From assembly GCA_947166565.1 (NCBI GenBank), contig CAMVEL010000005.1, forward strand, positions 1 through 64,000: a stretch of 64,000 bases of DNA, given 5' to 3'. The DNA is from an uncultured Erysipelotrichaceae bacterium. Its GTDB lineage: Bacteria; Bacillota_I; Bacilli_A; RFN20; CAG-826. The position numbers and the translations under genes were made by a program. Below the pieces are notes generated by a model. That model worked only from the letters and a program-made list of their open reading frames with translations. It did no database searches and was not told the origin of the DNA. Position 1 is the first letter of the stretch, and every line of letters begins with the position of its first letter. Positions 43,928-51,158 of the stretch are shown here, one piece after another.

Positions 43928-45055
43928 ATGGAAAAAATCCTTACCTCCCCATGGATATGGGACCGTTCTAAAACACTCGTAAACCTCTCATCCTCGATCC
44001 TCAAGCACTTCGGAGTCACTCCGTTCCACCAAAGCATTGACGAGATTGACTCTCTTCTTGATGGGAGAAAGAAAGTGGCTTTGTTCCTTTTTGATGGAAT
44101 GGGCGAATATAACTTGCACGTTCACGATGTCGCGGGGAAGACCTTCCTCGACCATCGCTACATGACGATCTATTCGACCAACCCTCCGACCACGGTCGCG
44201 GCCACGACCGCTTTACTTACTGGCAAATACCCAATCGAGACGGGTTGGCTTGGATGGAGCCTCCATATCGAGGAATTGGGTATTCCGGTAGACGTCTTTC
44301 CATCGCAGTCTTCAATTGACGGCAGCAACGTCGAAAACGGTATCATGTTCCGCTTATGTCCAATCAAAACCATTGACGAATTGATGATTGAAAAAGGCGT
44401 TAAGGCCCACATGTTCTTCCAAGATGGCGTCGGCGGACGCTTTGGAGGACCAAAGACGATGGACGATGCCCCTGCGATGGTCGGTGATTTCTTCCAAAAC
44501 CAAGGCGGACAGTTCGCCTATATCTATTTCAATAATCCAGATGGCGTCACCCATCATCATGGCGTCGCCTCTAAAGAAGTTGACGATATGATCGCTTCCG
44601 CGGCTAGGTGCGTCGATAAATTCACCAAAGAGAACCCCGATGTCCTGACTCTGGTCATCGCTGACCACGGCCTAATCGATGTCGAATACGTCGATATCGG
44701 TCCCTTCGATGACCTCAACGATTGCCTTAAGGAAATCCCAAGTATTGAGGGACGTCTCGCTTCTTTCTTCTTAAAAGAGGGGAAAGAGGAACAATTCCTT
44801 GCCGCCATGAAGAAGCATTTGCCTTCCTTCGTTTTGTTCAAAAAAGAGGAAATTATGAAAAACGGCTTTTTCGGGGAAGGAATTCCTTGCGAAAAGGCGT
44901 ATGATTTCATCGGTGATTATATCGGCATCTCCACCGACAAGACGATCATCCATGATACGGTCCATAAGAGCAACACCTATCATCTCCATGCCCATCATGC
45001 TGGTCCGAGTAAGGAGGAGAAGGAGATCCTCCTAGCCGCCTATAACGCCAAATAA
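43928..45055 (+). CDS. Alkaline-phosphatase superfamily phosphodiesterase / nucleotide pyrophosphatase
   Basis: This 375-residue metal-dependent enzyme hydrolyses phosphodiester or pyrophosphate bonds. The first metal Asp is in LFLFDGMGEYN near 47, the nucleophile Thr in NPPTTVAATTALLTGKYP near 80-97, and later metal residues in VTHHHG and VIADHGLIDVEY and the final HLHAHHAGPSKEE segment. This pattern is that of the PF01663 type-I phosphodiesterase group. No signal peptide is seen, so it acts in the cytoplasm. I start at ATG 43928; the frame is open 17 codons upstream, but those codons cover the promoter. The substrate is unknown. Confidence 0.88.
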   Translation: MEKILTSPWIWDRSKTLVNLSSSILKHFGVTPFHQSIDEIDSLLDGRKKVALFLFDGMGEYNLHVHDVAGKTFLDHRYMTIYSTNPPTTVAATTALLTGKYPIETGWLGWSLHIEELGIPVDVFPSQSSIDGSNVENGIMFRLCPIKTIDELMIEKGVKAHMFFQDGVGGRFGGPKTMDDAPAMVGDFFQNQGGQFAYIYFNNPDGVTHHHGVASKEVDDMIASAARCVDKFTKENPDVLTLVIADHGLIDVEYVDIGPFDDLNDCLKEIPSIEGRLASFFLKEGKEEQFLAAMKKHLPSFVLFKKEEIMKNGFFGEGIPCEKAYDFIGDYIGISTDKTIIHDTVHKSNTYHLHAHHAGPSKEEKEILLAAYNAK

Positions 45056-45079
45056 AGAATATAAAAGGAGTAATTAAGT

Positions 45080-45601
45080 ATGAATTACAAAAAAGCTGGT
45101 TCGGTTTTGCTTCTAATCTCCGGGATCCTCGCGATTCTCGGCGGTCTAGGTTTGCTTATCGCTGGAGTCGTCTTCTTCACCATGAAGGACAACCCGGAAA
45201 TTAGGAACGCCCTTATCCAAGGATTAGATAACGGAACCATCACTTCCACTCTTCCGGGGACCCATGCCCAGCAAGCGGAGCAAATCCAAACCGTGATGTT
45301 CCCAAGCATGGCAATCGCCTTCATAATTGCCGCTATCCTCCTTGTGGTTTCGGCAATTATCTATCTCGTGGCGAGAAAGAGCATGGCAAGGACTCCGGTC
45401 ATCGTCGCCCTTGTCTTCTCGATCATTTCCGGCGGCATTCTCCCGATCATCGGTTCCGTCCTTGGTTTAATCGGATCTGATGGAAGTAAAAAACCAGCTG
45501 AACCCGTTGCTTCTAACGAAGAGCCAAAGCAAGAGGAAAACAAAGAAGAACAAAAAGAGAAAGACGAGAACGATATCTTCGGCGATATCGATGATCGTTA
45601 A
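45080..45601 (+). CDS. Small membrane protein, DUF4064-like
   Basis: This 173-residue protein has an N-terminal hydrophobic segment (about 7-33), an outside loop (34-72), two further hydrophobic segments (about 73-98 and 107-131) and a long acidic cytoplasmic tail rich in Glu, Lys and Asn (about 132-173). The pattern resembles the DUF4064 family of Gram-positive membrane proteins. The function is unknown. It begins 24 bp after the phosphodiesterase gene with an AAGGAG site, so the two are likely co-transcribed. Confidence 0.7.
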   Translation: MNYKKAGSVLLLISGILAILGGLGLLIAGVVFFTMKDNPEIRNALIQGLDNGTITSTLPGTHAQQAEQIQTVMFPSMAIAFIIAAILLVVSAIIYLVARKSMARTPVIVALVFSIISGGILPIIGSVLGLIGSDGSKKPAEPVASNEEPKQEENKEEQKEKDENDIFGDIDDR

Positions 45602-45618
45602 TAAAGATTTAACCCCCC

Positions 45619-45647
45619 TTCTCAACAAGGGGATAAACCTGTATATT
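45619..45647 (+). promoter_or_regulatory. Promoter of metK
   Basis: TTCTCA (45619-45624) and TATATT (45642-45647) are 17 nt apart with TG before the -10 box, directly ahead of the structured leader. Confidence 0.5.
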
Positions 45648-45654
45648 ACTGACG

Positions 45655-45808
45655 CACCAAGCATCAAGAAGCGCCCCATCTTAGCGTAACCAGGGACGCT
45701 AGCAACTCCGCTATAGCGGTAAGTGCTCGCTAAGAGCCCGTAAGGGAACGATGTTTGAAGGAACTTATTCATCTTAGGCCTTCCATCGTTTCGTGGAAGG
45801 CTTTTCTT
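45655..45808 (+). promoter_or_regulatory. SAM-clan (SAM-I/IV-like) riboswitch with terminator before metK
   Basis: The leader between the predicted promoter and metK folds into a closing helix CAAGCATC (45658-45665) with GATGTTTG (45750-45757), followed inside by AAGA as in SAM-I, where P1 ends in AUC-AAGA. A hairpin TAGCGT/ACGCTA leads to the conserved GCAAC; then come a CCGC-TATA-GCGG hairpin with GTGCT after it and CCCGTAAGGG. TCTTAGCG (45680-45687) can pair with CGCTAAGA (45728-45735) as an outer helix. A terminator stem GCCTTCCA/TGGAAGGC (45778-45785, 45794-45801) with TTTTCTT ends the leader. I expect SAM to favour termination. The core is not a perfect SAM-I, so a variant is likely. 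Confidence 0.68.
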
Positions 45809-45830
45809 AAAGTCCAAAGGAGGGAAAACC

Positions 45831-47015
45831 ATGGAAGCCCCAAAATTCCTATTCTCAAGCGAATCCGTTTCGGAAGGCCACCCCGATAAGGTGTGCGACC
45901 AAATCTCAGACGCCATTTTAGACGCCGCGCTTGCCCAAGATAAGGATGCCCACGTCGCCTGCGAAACGTTCGCGACCACCGAATTCATCCTCATCGGAGG
46001 AGAGCTTTCCTATAAAGGACCACGCCTTCCATATGAGCGAATAGCGAGGGACGTCCTCCGTAAAATCGGTTATACCTCCAAGGAAATCGGCATTGGGGCC
46101 GATAGCTGCGAAATCATGGTGAAGGTCCAAGACCAATCCGCGGATATCGCCATGGGAGTCAATAGGGGTGACATTCTCCAAATGGGCGCCGGAGACCAAG
46201 GCATTATGTTCGGCTATGCGACTAGCGAATCCGAAGGATACATGCCTTTGCCGATTACCATCGCCCATAAATTGGTCCGTGTCGCCACCTCCTTAAGGAA
46301 AAACGGTGAGCTCAAAGGATCAAGACCAGACATGAAGAGCCAAGTCACCATCGAATACCTTCCCGAAGGACCCCGCATCGACACCGTCTTGATGTCCGTT
46401 CAGCATGATCCCGACATCGTTTTCGAGGATTTCAAAAAGGAAATAGTGAATAAGGTCATGATCCCCGTCGCGGAAAGCTTCGGGCTCAATACCGATTTCC
46501 GTATCCTCCTTAACCCAACCGGCCGCTTCGTTATCGGAGGACCAAGGGGCGATACCGGTTTAACCGGCAGAAAGCTTATCGTCGATACCTATGGCGGTTC
46601 GTCCCGCCATGGAGGCGGAGCCTTCTCTGGCAAGGACCCATCAAAAGTCGACCGTTCGGCCTCTTATTATGCTAGATACATCGCTAAGAACCTCGTTGCC
46701 GCCGGAGCGGCTGAAAGACTTGAGGTTCAGCTTTCCTATGCGATAGGAGTGGCGGAGCCCCTAAGCTTCTCCCTTTCGACGTTTGGCACGAAGCATTATG
46801 AAGATAGCGATATCCTAATGGCCATTGAGAAATTCTTCGATGCCCGTCCAGGGGCCATCATCTCCGCCTTCGGTTTGAATACCCCGACCTGGAAATACGC
46901 GGATATCTGCAATTATGGCGTTTTCGGGAGACCTGACATCGATTTGCCTTGGGAAAGGCTTGATAAAGTGGAGGCCATTAAGGCCTTCTTCAAAGACAAG
47001 AAGAGGGTCGATTGA
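45831..47015 (+). CDS. metK: S-adenosylmethionine synthetase
   Basis: This enzyme makes SAM from methionine and ATP. The 394-residue protein has the N-terminal SSESVSEGHPDKVCDQISDA with ATP-binding His and Asp, the GAGDQGIMFGYA signature near 121-132 and the GGGAFSGKDPSKVDRSAAY-like loop (here SASYYARYI) near 260-278. AGGAGGG precedes the start. The upstream leader is a candidate SAM-responsive riboswitch, which gives direct feedback. The stop overlaps the next gene's ATG by one base. Confidence 0.97.
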   Translation: MEAPKFLFSSESVSEGHPDKVCDQISDAILDAALAQDKDAHVACETFATTEFILIGGELSYKGPRLPYERIARDVLRKIGYTSKEIGIGADSCEIMVKVQDQSADIAMGVNRGDILQMGAGDQGIMFGYATSESEGYMPLPITIAHKLVRVATSLRKNGELKGSRPDMKSQVTIEYLPEGPRIDTVLMSVQHDPDIVFEDFKKEIVNKVMIPVAESFGLNTDFRILLNPTGRFVIGGPRGDTGLTGRKLIVDTYGGSSRHGGGAFSGKDPSKVDRSASYYARYIAKNLVAAGAAERLEVQLSYAIGVAEPLSFSLSTFGTKHYEDSDILMAIEKFFDARPGAIISAFGLNTPTWKYADICNYGVFGRPDIDLPWERLDKVEAIKAFFKDKKRVD

Positions 47016-47785
47016 TGGATAGGGAAACAATCAAGGTTCCCGGAGTCAATAATTTCAGAGGTCTAGGAGGGATCAAGGTCGGCGATAAATGCTTTAACAA
47101 CGGACTCGTCTATCGTTCCGCGGGCCTTCATAAGATAAAAAAGAAGGGAATCGAAACCCTTAGGGAATTAAAAATAACCACCGTTTTGGACCTTCGTAAC
47201 GAAAATGAGCAAGCCCAGAACAAAGATCCGGATATCCCATTCATCAAAACGCTCGGGTTTGATTTCACGGGAGGCGCCCTTCCCGGAATCACGAGGGAGC
47301 AACTTGGCGAAATGGCCCCAAGCCAATTCATCAAGAAGGCCCCGAGGATGGAGGAGCTCTATGCCTTTATCCTCGACGGAGACCATATAGGCGAAGTAGG
47401 AAGGGCCCTTAACGCCCTCATAGCCACGCTTCTTAATGGCGAGACCGTCCTTTACCATTGCTCCGCGGGCAAGGATAGGACTGGCATCCTCACGATGCTT
47501 TTGCTTAAGCTTCTTGGGGCAAGCGAAGAGGAGATCTTCAAGGATTACCTTCTCACCAACGATTGGGCCATCCCTAGCGCGAAACGCCTTATGTTCCTGG
47601 CGAGATTCAAAGATAAGGAAATGGCCAAAGCCATCTATCCCCTCTATATCGCGGACGCCTCGTACCTTCATTCCGCTATTGACGCGGTTATCAATAATTA
47701 CGGTTCCTTCGATAGCCTTTTCGATAATGTCTTCAAGATCGAAAAAGAGACGGTCTCCCGCCTCAAAGAACTCTGCCTTTCCTAA
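47015..47785 (+). CDS. Tyrosine-protein phosphatase family (Y_phosphatase3)
   Basis: This 256-residue protein has the N-terminal NFRGLGG motif near 8-14 that is typical of PF13350 phosphatases, FTGGALPG in the middle and the catalytic P-loop YHCSAGKDRTGI near 146-157 with the nucleophile Cys and Arg. An all-helical part follows. Members act on phosphotyrosine or phosphoinositides and lipids. The ATG overlaps the metK TGA (TGATG), so translation is coupled. Why a phosphatase follows metK is unclear; co-expression under the SAM leader is expected. Confidence 0.87.
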   Translation: MDRETIKVPGVNNFRGLGGIKVGDKCFNNGLVYRSAGLHKIKKKGIETLRELKITTVLDLRNENEQAQNKDPDIPFIKTLGFDFTGGALPGITREQLGEMAPSQFIKKAPRMEELYAFILDGDHIGEVGRALNALIATLLNGETVLYHCSAGKDRTGILTMLLLKLLGASEEEIFKDYLLTNDWAIPSAKRLMFLARFKDKEMAKAIYPLYIADASYLHSAIDAVINNYGSFDSLFDNVFKIEKETVSRLKELCLS

Positions 47786-47841
47786 AGGAAGGTATAGCCC
47801 CAACTATATATTGAATACGTGAAAAGAGTTCCTGTCAAGAC

Positions 47842-47869
47842 TTGTCCTTTCTTCTATTTTTCATACAAT
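47842..47869 (+). promoter_or_regulatory. Promoter of hpf
   Basis: TTGTCC (47842-47847) and TACAAT (47864-47869) are 16 nt apart, about 35 bp before the hpf start, with an AGGAGG site between. Confidence 0.55.
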
Positions 47870-47903
47870 AATGACGTAAGCCCTATAGGAGGGGCAGAAA
47901 CAT

Positions 47904-48458
47904 ATGAAATATCAAATAATCGGAAAGAACATCGAGGTCACCGATGCTATTCGCGCAGACATTGAGCGAAAACTCGGGAAGATGGACAAGTATTTCGTCA
48001 TCGACGACGAAGTCCTTTGCCGCGCCGTCGTCAGGAGCTATAACGTCGGCGCCAAAGTCGAGCTCACCATCTTCACCAAATTGATGACCTTCCGCGCCGA
48101 GGTCAGGGATAACGACCTCTACGCCGCCGTCGATTTAGCCGTCGACAAACTCGAAGACCAAATGAGGAAACTCAAAACCCGTCTTAGCCGCCGTTCCGAG
48201 AAGAACATCAACCTCGGAAAGGCCCTCGTCATGGAACGCCTCGAGGAAGAGGAAGAAGAGGAGGAGAACGATGAAATCGTCCGCACCAAATCCATCTACC
48301 TCGATCCAATGGATATCGATGAAGCCATCACCCGTATGGAAGCGATCGGCCACGATTTCTTCCTCTATCTCGATAGGGAAGACGACCAAATCTCCGTCGT
48401 CTATCGCCGCGTCGATGGAGGCTATGGCATCATCCAGGCCGAGAACAAGCTTAAATAA
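47904..48458 (+). CDS. hpf: Long ribosome hibernation promoting factor
   Basis: This factor binds idle ribosomes and makes 100S dimers in stationary phase. The 184-residue protein has an N-terminal RaiA/YfiA domain (about 1-105; ITDAIR-like start, KLMTFRAEVRDNDLYAAVDLAVDKLEDQ) and a C-terminal dimerisation domain (about 122-180; YLDPMDIDEAITRMEAIGHDFFLY and VVYRRVDGGYGIIQ). The linker is highly acidic. The long form with two domains is typical of Bacillota. AGGAGG stands about 11 nt before the start. Confidence 0.95.
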   Translation: MKYQIIGKNIEVTDAIRADIERKLGKMDKYFVIDDEVLCRAVVRSYNVGAKVELTIFTKLMTFRAEVRDNDLYAAVDLAVDKLEDQMRKLKTRLSRRSEKNINLGKALVMERLEEEEEEEENDEIVRTKSIYLDPMDIDEAITRMEAIGHDFFLYLDREDDQISVVYRRVDGGYGIIQAENKLK

Positions 48459-48476
48459 GCTTATTCAACGATCCCT

Positions 48477-48508
48477 AGGGCAAGAAAAAACTTGCCCTTT
48501 TCTTTTTG
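48477..48508 (+). terminator. Terminator of hpf
   Basis: AGGGCAAG (48477-48484) and CTTGCCCT (48491-48498) form the stem, followed by TTTCTTTTT. Confidence 0.85.
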
Positions 48509-48523
48509 GCAAGCCTTCCGTCA

Positions 48524-48832
48524 TCAACTGTGTTTTATGATTTCCTTAATCTCAATTTTTTTGAAGATTTCCCTGAAGGTGAATCTTCCCTTCCCCTTGA
48601 TGTTGAATAGTTTTTCTTTGTCCTTGAATAAACCGTGGTAAAGGCTTTTCTCACTTCCGTCTTTGGTTAACCTCATCTCGATGCATTCAAAAGATTTTAT
48701 CCCGTTTATTTCAAGATAGACCCTTCTAAGGACGCATTCTCGATAATGGGGGTAGGAGGGAATGGCGAAACGAACCTCATCCAAAGTGCCTTCGTTTATT
48801 CCTTTTATGATTTCCTCGTAGGTATAATCCAT
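48524..48832 (-). CDS. Small conserved-looking protein of unknown function
   Basis: This 102-residue protein has no recognisable family. It is soluble and basic, with an alternating hydrophobic pattern (VRFAIPSYPHYRECVLRRVYLEI), two Cys residues and a Lys-rich C-terminus. It runs opposite to hpf and the next HAD gene. A GATAAT -10-like box lies 6 nt before the ATG and TTTACA 18 nt before that, a leaderless layout. That the promoter fits the frame supports a real gene; the lack of homology recall leaves it open. Confidence 0.6.
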   Translation of the reverse strand: MDYTYEEIIKGINEGTLDEVRFAIPSYPHYRECVLRRVYLEINGIKSFECIEMRLTKDGSEKSLYHGLFKDKEKLFNIKGKGRFTFREIFKKIEIKEIIKHS

Positions 48833-48838
48833 AAGGGA

Positions 48839-48868
48839 ATTATCCCTTTAGATATTGGTTGGTGTAAA
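48839..48868 (-). promoter_or_regulatory. Promoter of the 102-residue protein gene, leaderless type
   Basis: TTTACA (48863-48868) and GATAAT (48839-48844) on the minus strand are 18 nt apart; the ATG follows after 6 nt (TCCCTT). Confidence 0.45.
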
Positions 48869-48971
48869 GACTAAAGCAACCACCTTTTTGCAAGGTTATT
48901 CTAAAATATTTAGAACCTGCGTTTAAATTGCTACCACGTAATGGCAAAACCTAGTATTGTAATTGCGTTCT

Positions 48972-49835
48972 ATGGTTAAGGTAATCGCAACGGATTTAGA
49001 CGGTACCCTCTTCTACCCGAAGAGACGTATCTCGATGATCGCGAAGAAGAACAAAAAATTCCTCTATCGCTTCATTGATGACGGGGGCAAACTCGCCCTG
49101 GTTTCCTCGCGTTCCGATAACTTCCGTAAGAAGATTGCCAAACATTTCGATAGGCCATTCGACTTCATCGGGGCCGAAGGCTGCTTTATCACGATCGATG
49201 ATCAGATGAAGGAAGAAACCTTCTTCCCTCAGGATCTTCTCCGCGAATTGATCCCCTATATCCGCGAGAAATACGCGCCTTGGATCTTTATGCTTACCTC
49301 CAAGAACCGTCCCTTTGTCGTCGCTAGAAGCGGGGTCAAACGCATCGTCACGGCCATCTATTTCCTCTATATGTTCTTCCAAGGGGCCTATAAGGAAAAA
49401 GGCGTCAGAAGCGATTATGTCTTCTTCGACGAAATCAATAAGGGCGAAGTCTACAAACTTATGCTTTTCGTCGGCTTCACCAAAAAGCAGAAACTGATGT
49501 CCAAGAAGCTATGCGAGGAAATCAACGCCAAATACGATTCCATCGAGGCCCATTGGCTAGGAGAAGTTGCGGAAATCACCCCAAAAGGCTGCACAAAAGC
49601 CGAGGGGGTTGCAAAATACCTTGATTATCTTAAGATAAACCACGATAATGTTTTAGTTGTCGGCGATGGGGGCAATGACGTTCCGATGTTCGATAGATTC
49701 CACGAACATTCCTACGCCATGAGCCATGCTCACCTCTCGGTGAAGTCCCATGCCTCGGCAACGATCAAGCATTTCCACGACTTGGAAGATGAACTATACC
49801 CATCGGTGGATAGAAAATCATCGAAAAAGAATTGA
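48972..49835 (+). CDS. HAD-superfamily hydrolase, Cof/type IIB
   Basis: This 287-residue cytoplasmic phosphatase has motif I ATDLDGTLF near 6-14, motif II VSSRS near 41-45, the late Lys and motif IV VVGDGGNDVPMF near 230-241. A cap domain lies between (about 85-195). Cof-type proteins dephosphorylate sugar phosphates, FMN or pyridoxal phosphate. The ATG is chosen over a TTG three codons upstream. TGTAAT lies 8 nt before it and there is no Shine-Dalgarno sequence. The next gene follows after 15 bp with a good ribosome-binding site. Confidence 0.87.
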   Translation: MVKVIATDLDGTLFYPKRRISMIAKKNKKFLYRFIDDGGKLALVSSRSDNFRKKIAKHFDRPFDFIGAEGCFITIDDQMKEETFFPQDLLRELIPYIREKYAPWIFMLTSKNRPFVVARSGVKRIVTAIYFLYMFFQGAYKEKGVRSDYVFFDEINKGEVYKLMLFVGFTKKQKLMSKKLCEEINAKYDSIEAHWLGEVAEITPKGCTKAEGVAKYLDYLKINHDNVLVVGDGGNDVPMFDRFHEHSYAMSHAHLSVKSHASATIKHFHDLEDELYPSVDRKSSKKN

Positions 49836-49850
49836 ACAGGAGAAAATAAC

Positions 49851-50726
49851 ATGCCAGAAAATCAATTGAATCAGGCATCTGTCGTCGTTACCACGCTGCT
49901 CCATTATAACGTGACCATCCGCGACACCCTCGAGTATTGCCTCAATAAGTCGTCCTATGATGTCGAGCTCTTCAAGAACAAAAAGAGAGCCGTCCTCATC
50001 GAGGTCGACCAGAACACCCCGCTTAAGAACATCATCAACAACTCGACCGAGAACGAAGCGGGCGCCAAACTTGAAAAGCAGATCCGCGACTTCTATGAGG
50101 AAGTCTATGGCGATTCCAGCACCATCCTTTCCCTTGGCACCAATGCCGATGGCAAAGAGGAAGTCCGCGTCGACGCCAACCAGCATCTTGCCATCTATAA
50201 GTACGTCCTTCCAATCCATACCCAGATCTCTTCCATGATCACCGGTATCCTCAACGACGCCCACAGCAAGAACATCGATGTCGCCGAAGTCGAGAAGGTC
50301 TATCGCTCCGAAGAGAAGATGTTCGCCGCGGTTTCCTATCTCACCCTCGTCGGCGATCTCAACAAGCTTTTCGCCGATTACAACAAGGCCCGTCAGGAAG
50401 CCCAAGGTGCGATTACCCCAGCCTCCAACTTCATCCAGCAGGACCTCGAGACCGTCATCCGCAACATCAACACCGTCCGCGCGACCTCCCGCGTTACCTC
50501 CCTTGTCTTCAAGCAGATGGAAGATAAGATCAACGCCCTCATCGAGACGATGACCGGTCGCCGTGACCTCCCAGAAGGCAAGAACCACAACGACCTTATG
50601 CGCGAAACCGCGGAAACCGTCAACCTCTATGTCCGCGACGCCGAAGCCGAATTCCGTGCCTTCTATCCACCTCTAATCAACAAGCTCCTCGCCCAAGTCG
50701 GACAAAACGGCCAGGCGGCTGCCTAA
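49851..50726 (+). CDS. Unrecognised 291-residue soluble helical protein
   Basis: I do not recognise this family. The protein is soluble, rich in Asn, Glu and Ala, and predicted to be largely helical from about 90 onward, with a C-terminal Gln/Ala tail. An N-terminal part (about 1-85) includes VVVTTLLHYNVTIRDTLEYCL and a stretch of alternating strands (KKRAVLIEVDQNTPLKNII). AGGAG precedes the ATG. Codon use is very strongly biased (ATC, GTC, GCC, AAG), like pgk and tpiA, which suggests high expression. It is followed 25 bp later by a two-segment membrane protein; the two probably work together. Confidence 0.75.
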   Translation: MPENQLNQASVVVTTLLHYNVTIRDTLEYCLNKSSYDVELFKNKKRAVLIEVDQNTPLKNIINNSTENEAGAKLEKQIRDFYEEVYGDSSTILSLGTNADGKEEVRVDANQHLAIYKYVLPIHTQISSMITGILNDAHSKNIDVAEVEKVYRSEEKMFAAVSYLTLVGDLNKLFADYNKARQEAQGAITPASNFIQQDLETVIRNINTVRATSRVTSLVFKQMEDKINALIETMTGRRDLPEGKNHNDLMRETAETVNLYVRDAEAEFRAFYPPLINKLLAQVGQNGQAAA

Positions 50727-50751
50727 TTAAGGAAAGGACGTTAACCCCATC

Positions 50752-51111
50752 ATGGCCGAAACGAAAGCAAGGAAATTCAGCGGGAAGGAACTCGTGTGGT
50801 ATATCATCGCGGGTGTTTTCGCCCTCGCTGGTTTGGTTTTCATCGTCTTCGCTTTGATCGGCGATTACACCCCAGGCCTCGCTTCCGATAACTGGGTCGC
50901 GACCTCCGAATCCGCATGGCTTACCAATTGGTCGCCCCTAGGCTATCGTCAATGGGGATTGATCCTCATTGGTGTCGGAGTCCTAATCTCCGTCATCGCC
51001 CTTAACTTCTTCGCTAGAGAAGGAGATAGGGACGAGGAACGCGCCCTTCGCCGCGCTCAACGCCTCGCTCTTGAAAACGAAGCCGTTGACGCCGAAGTCG
51101 AGAGCAAATAA
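50752..51111 (+). CDS. Unrecognised 119-residue membrane protein
   Basis: This protein has two hydrophobic segments (about 13-37 and 64-87) joined by an outside loop rich in Trp and Ser, and a charged cytoplasmic C-terminus with Arg/Glu repeats (DRDEERALRRAQRLALENEA). The layout suggests a small anchor or scaffold. It is read with the preceding 291-residue gene and both use the high-expression codon set. An AAGGA site precedes the ATG. A strong terminator follows. Confidence 0.72.
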   Translation: MAETKARKFSGKELVWYIIAGVFALAGLVFIVFALIGDYTPGLASDNWVATSESAWLTNWSPLGYRQWGLILIGVGVLISVIALNFFAREGDRDEERALRRAQRLALENEAVDAEVESK

Positions 51112-51127
51112 CCATTCCGAAATAATC

Positions 51128-51158
51128 AAGGCTCACCGCGCGGTGAGCCTTTTCTTTA
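51128..51158. terminator. Bidirectional terminator
   Basis: AAGGCTCACC (51128-51137) and GGTGAGCCTT (51142-51151) form a perfect 10-bp stem with a 4-nt loop and T-rich end, between convergent genes. Confidence 0.88.

Noticed and set aside
49818-50588. Leftward open frame of 256 codons opposite the unknown 291-residue gene
   Set aside because: It lacks a ribosome-binding site, and the rightward frame has a good one plus the codon bias of highly expressed genes.
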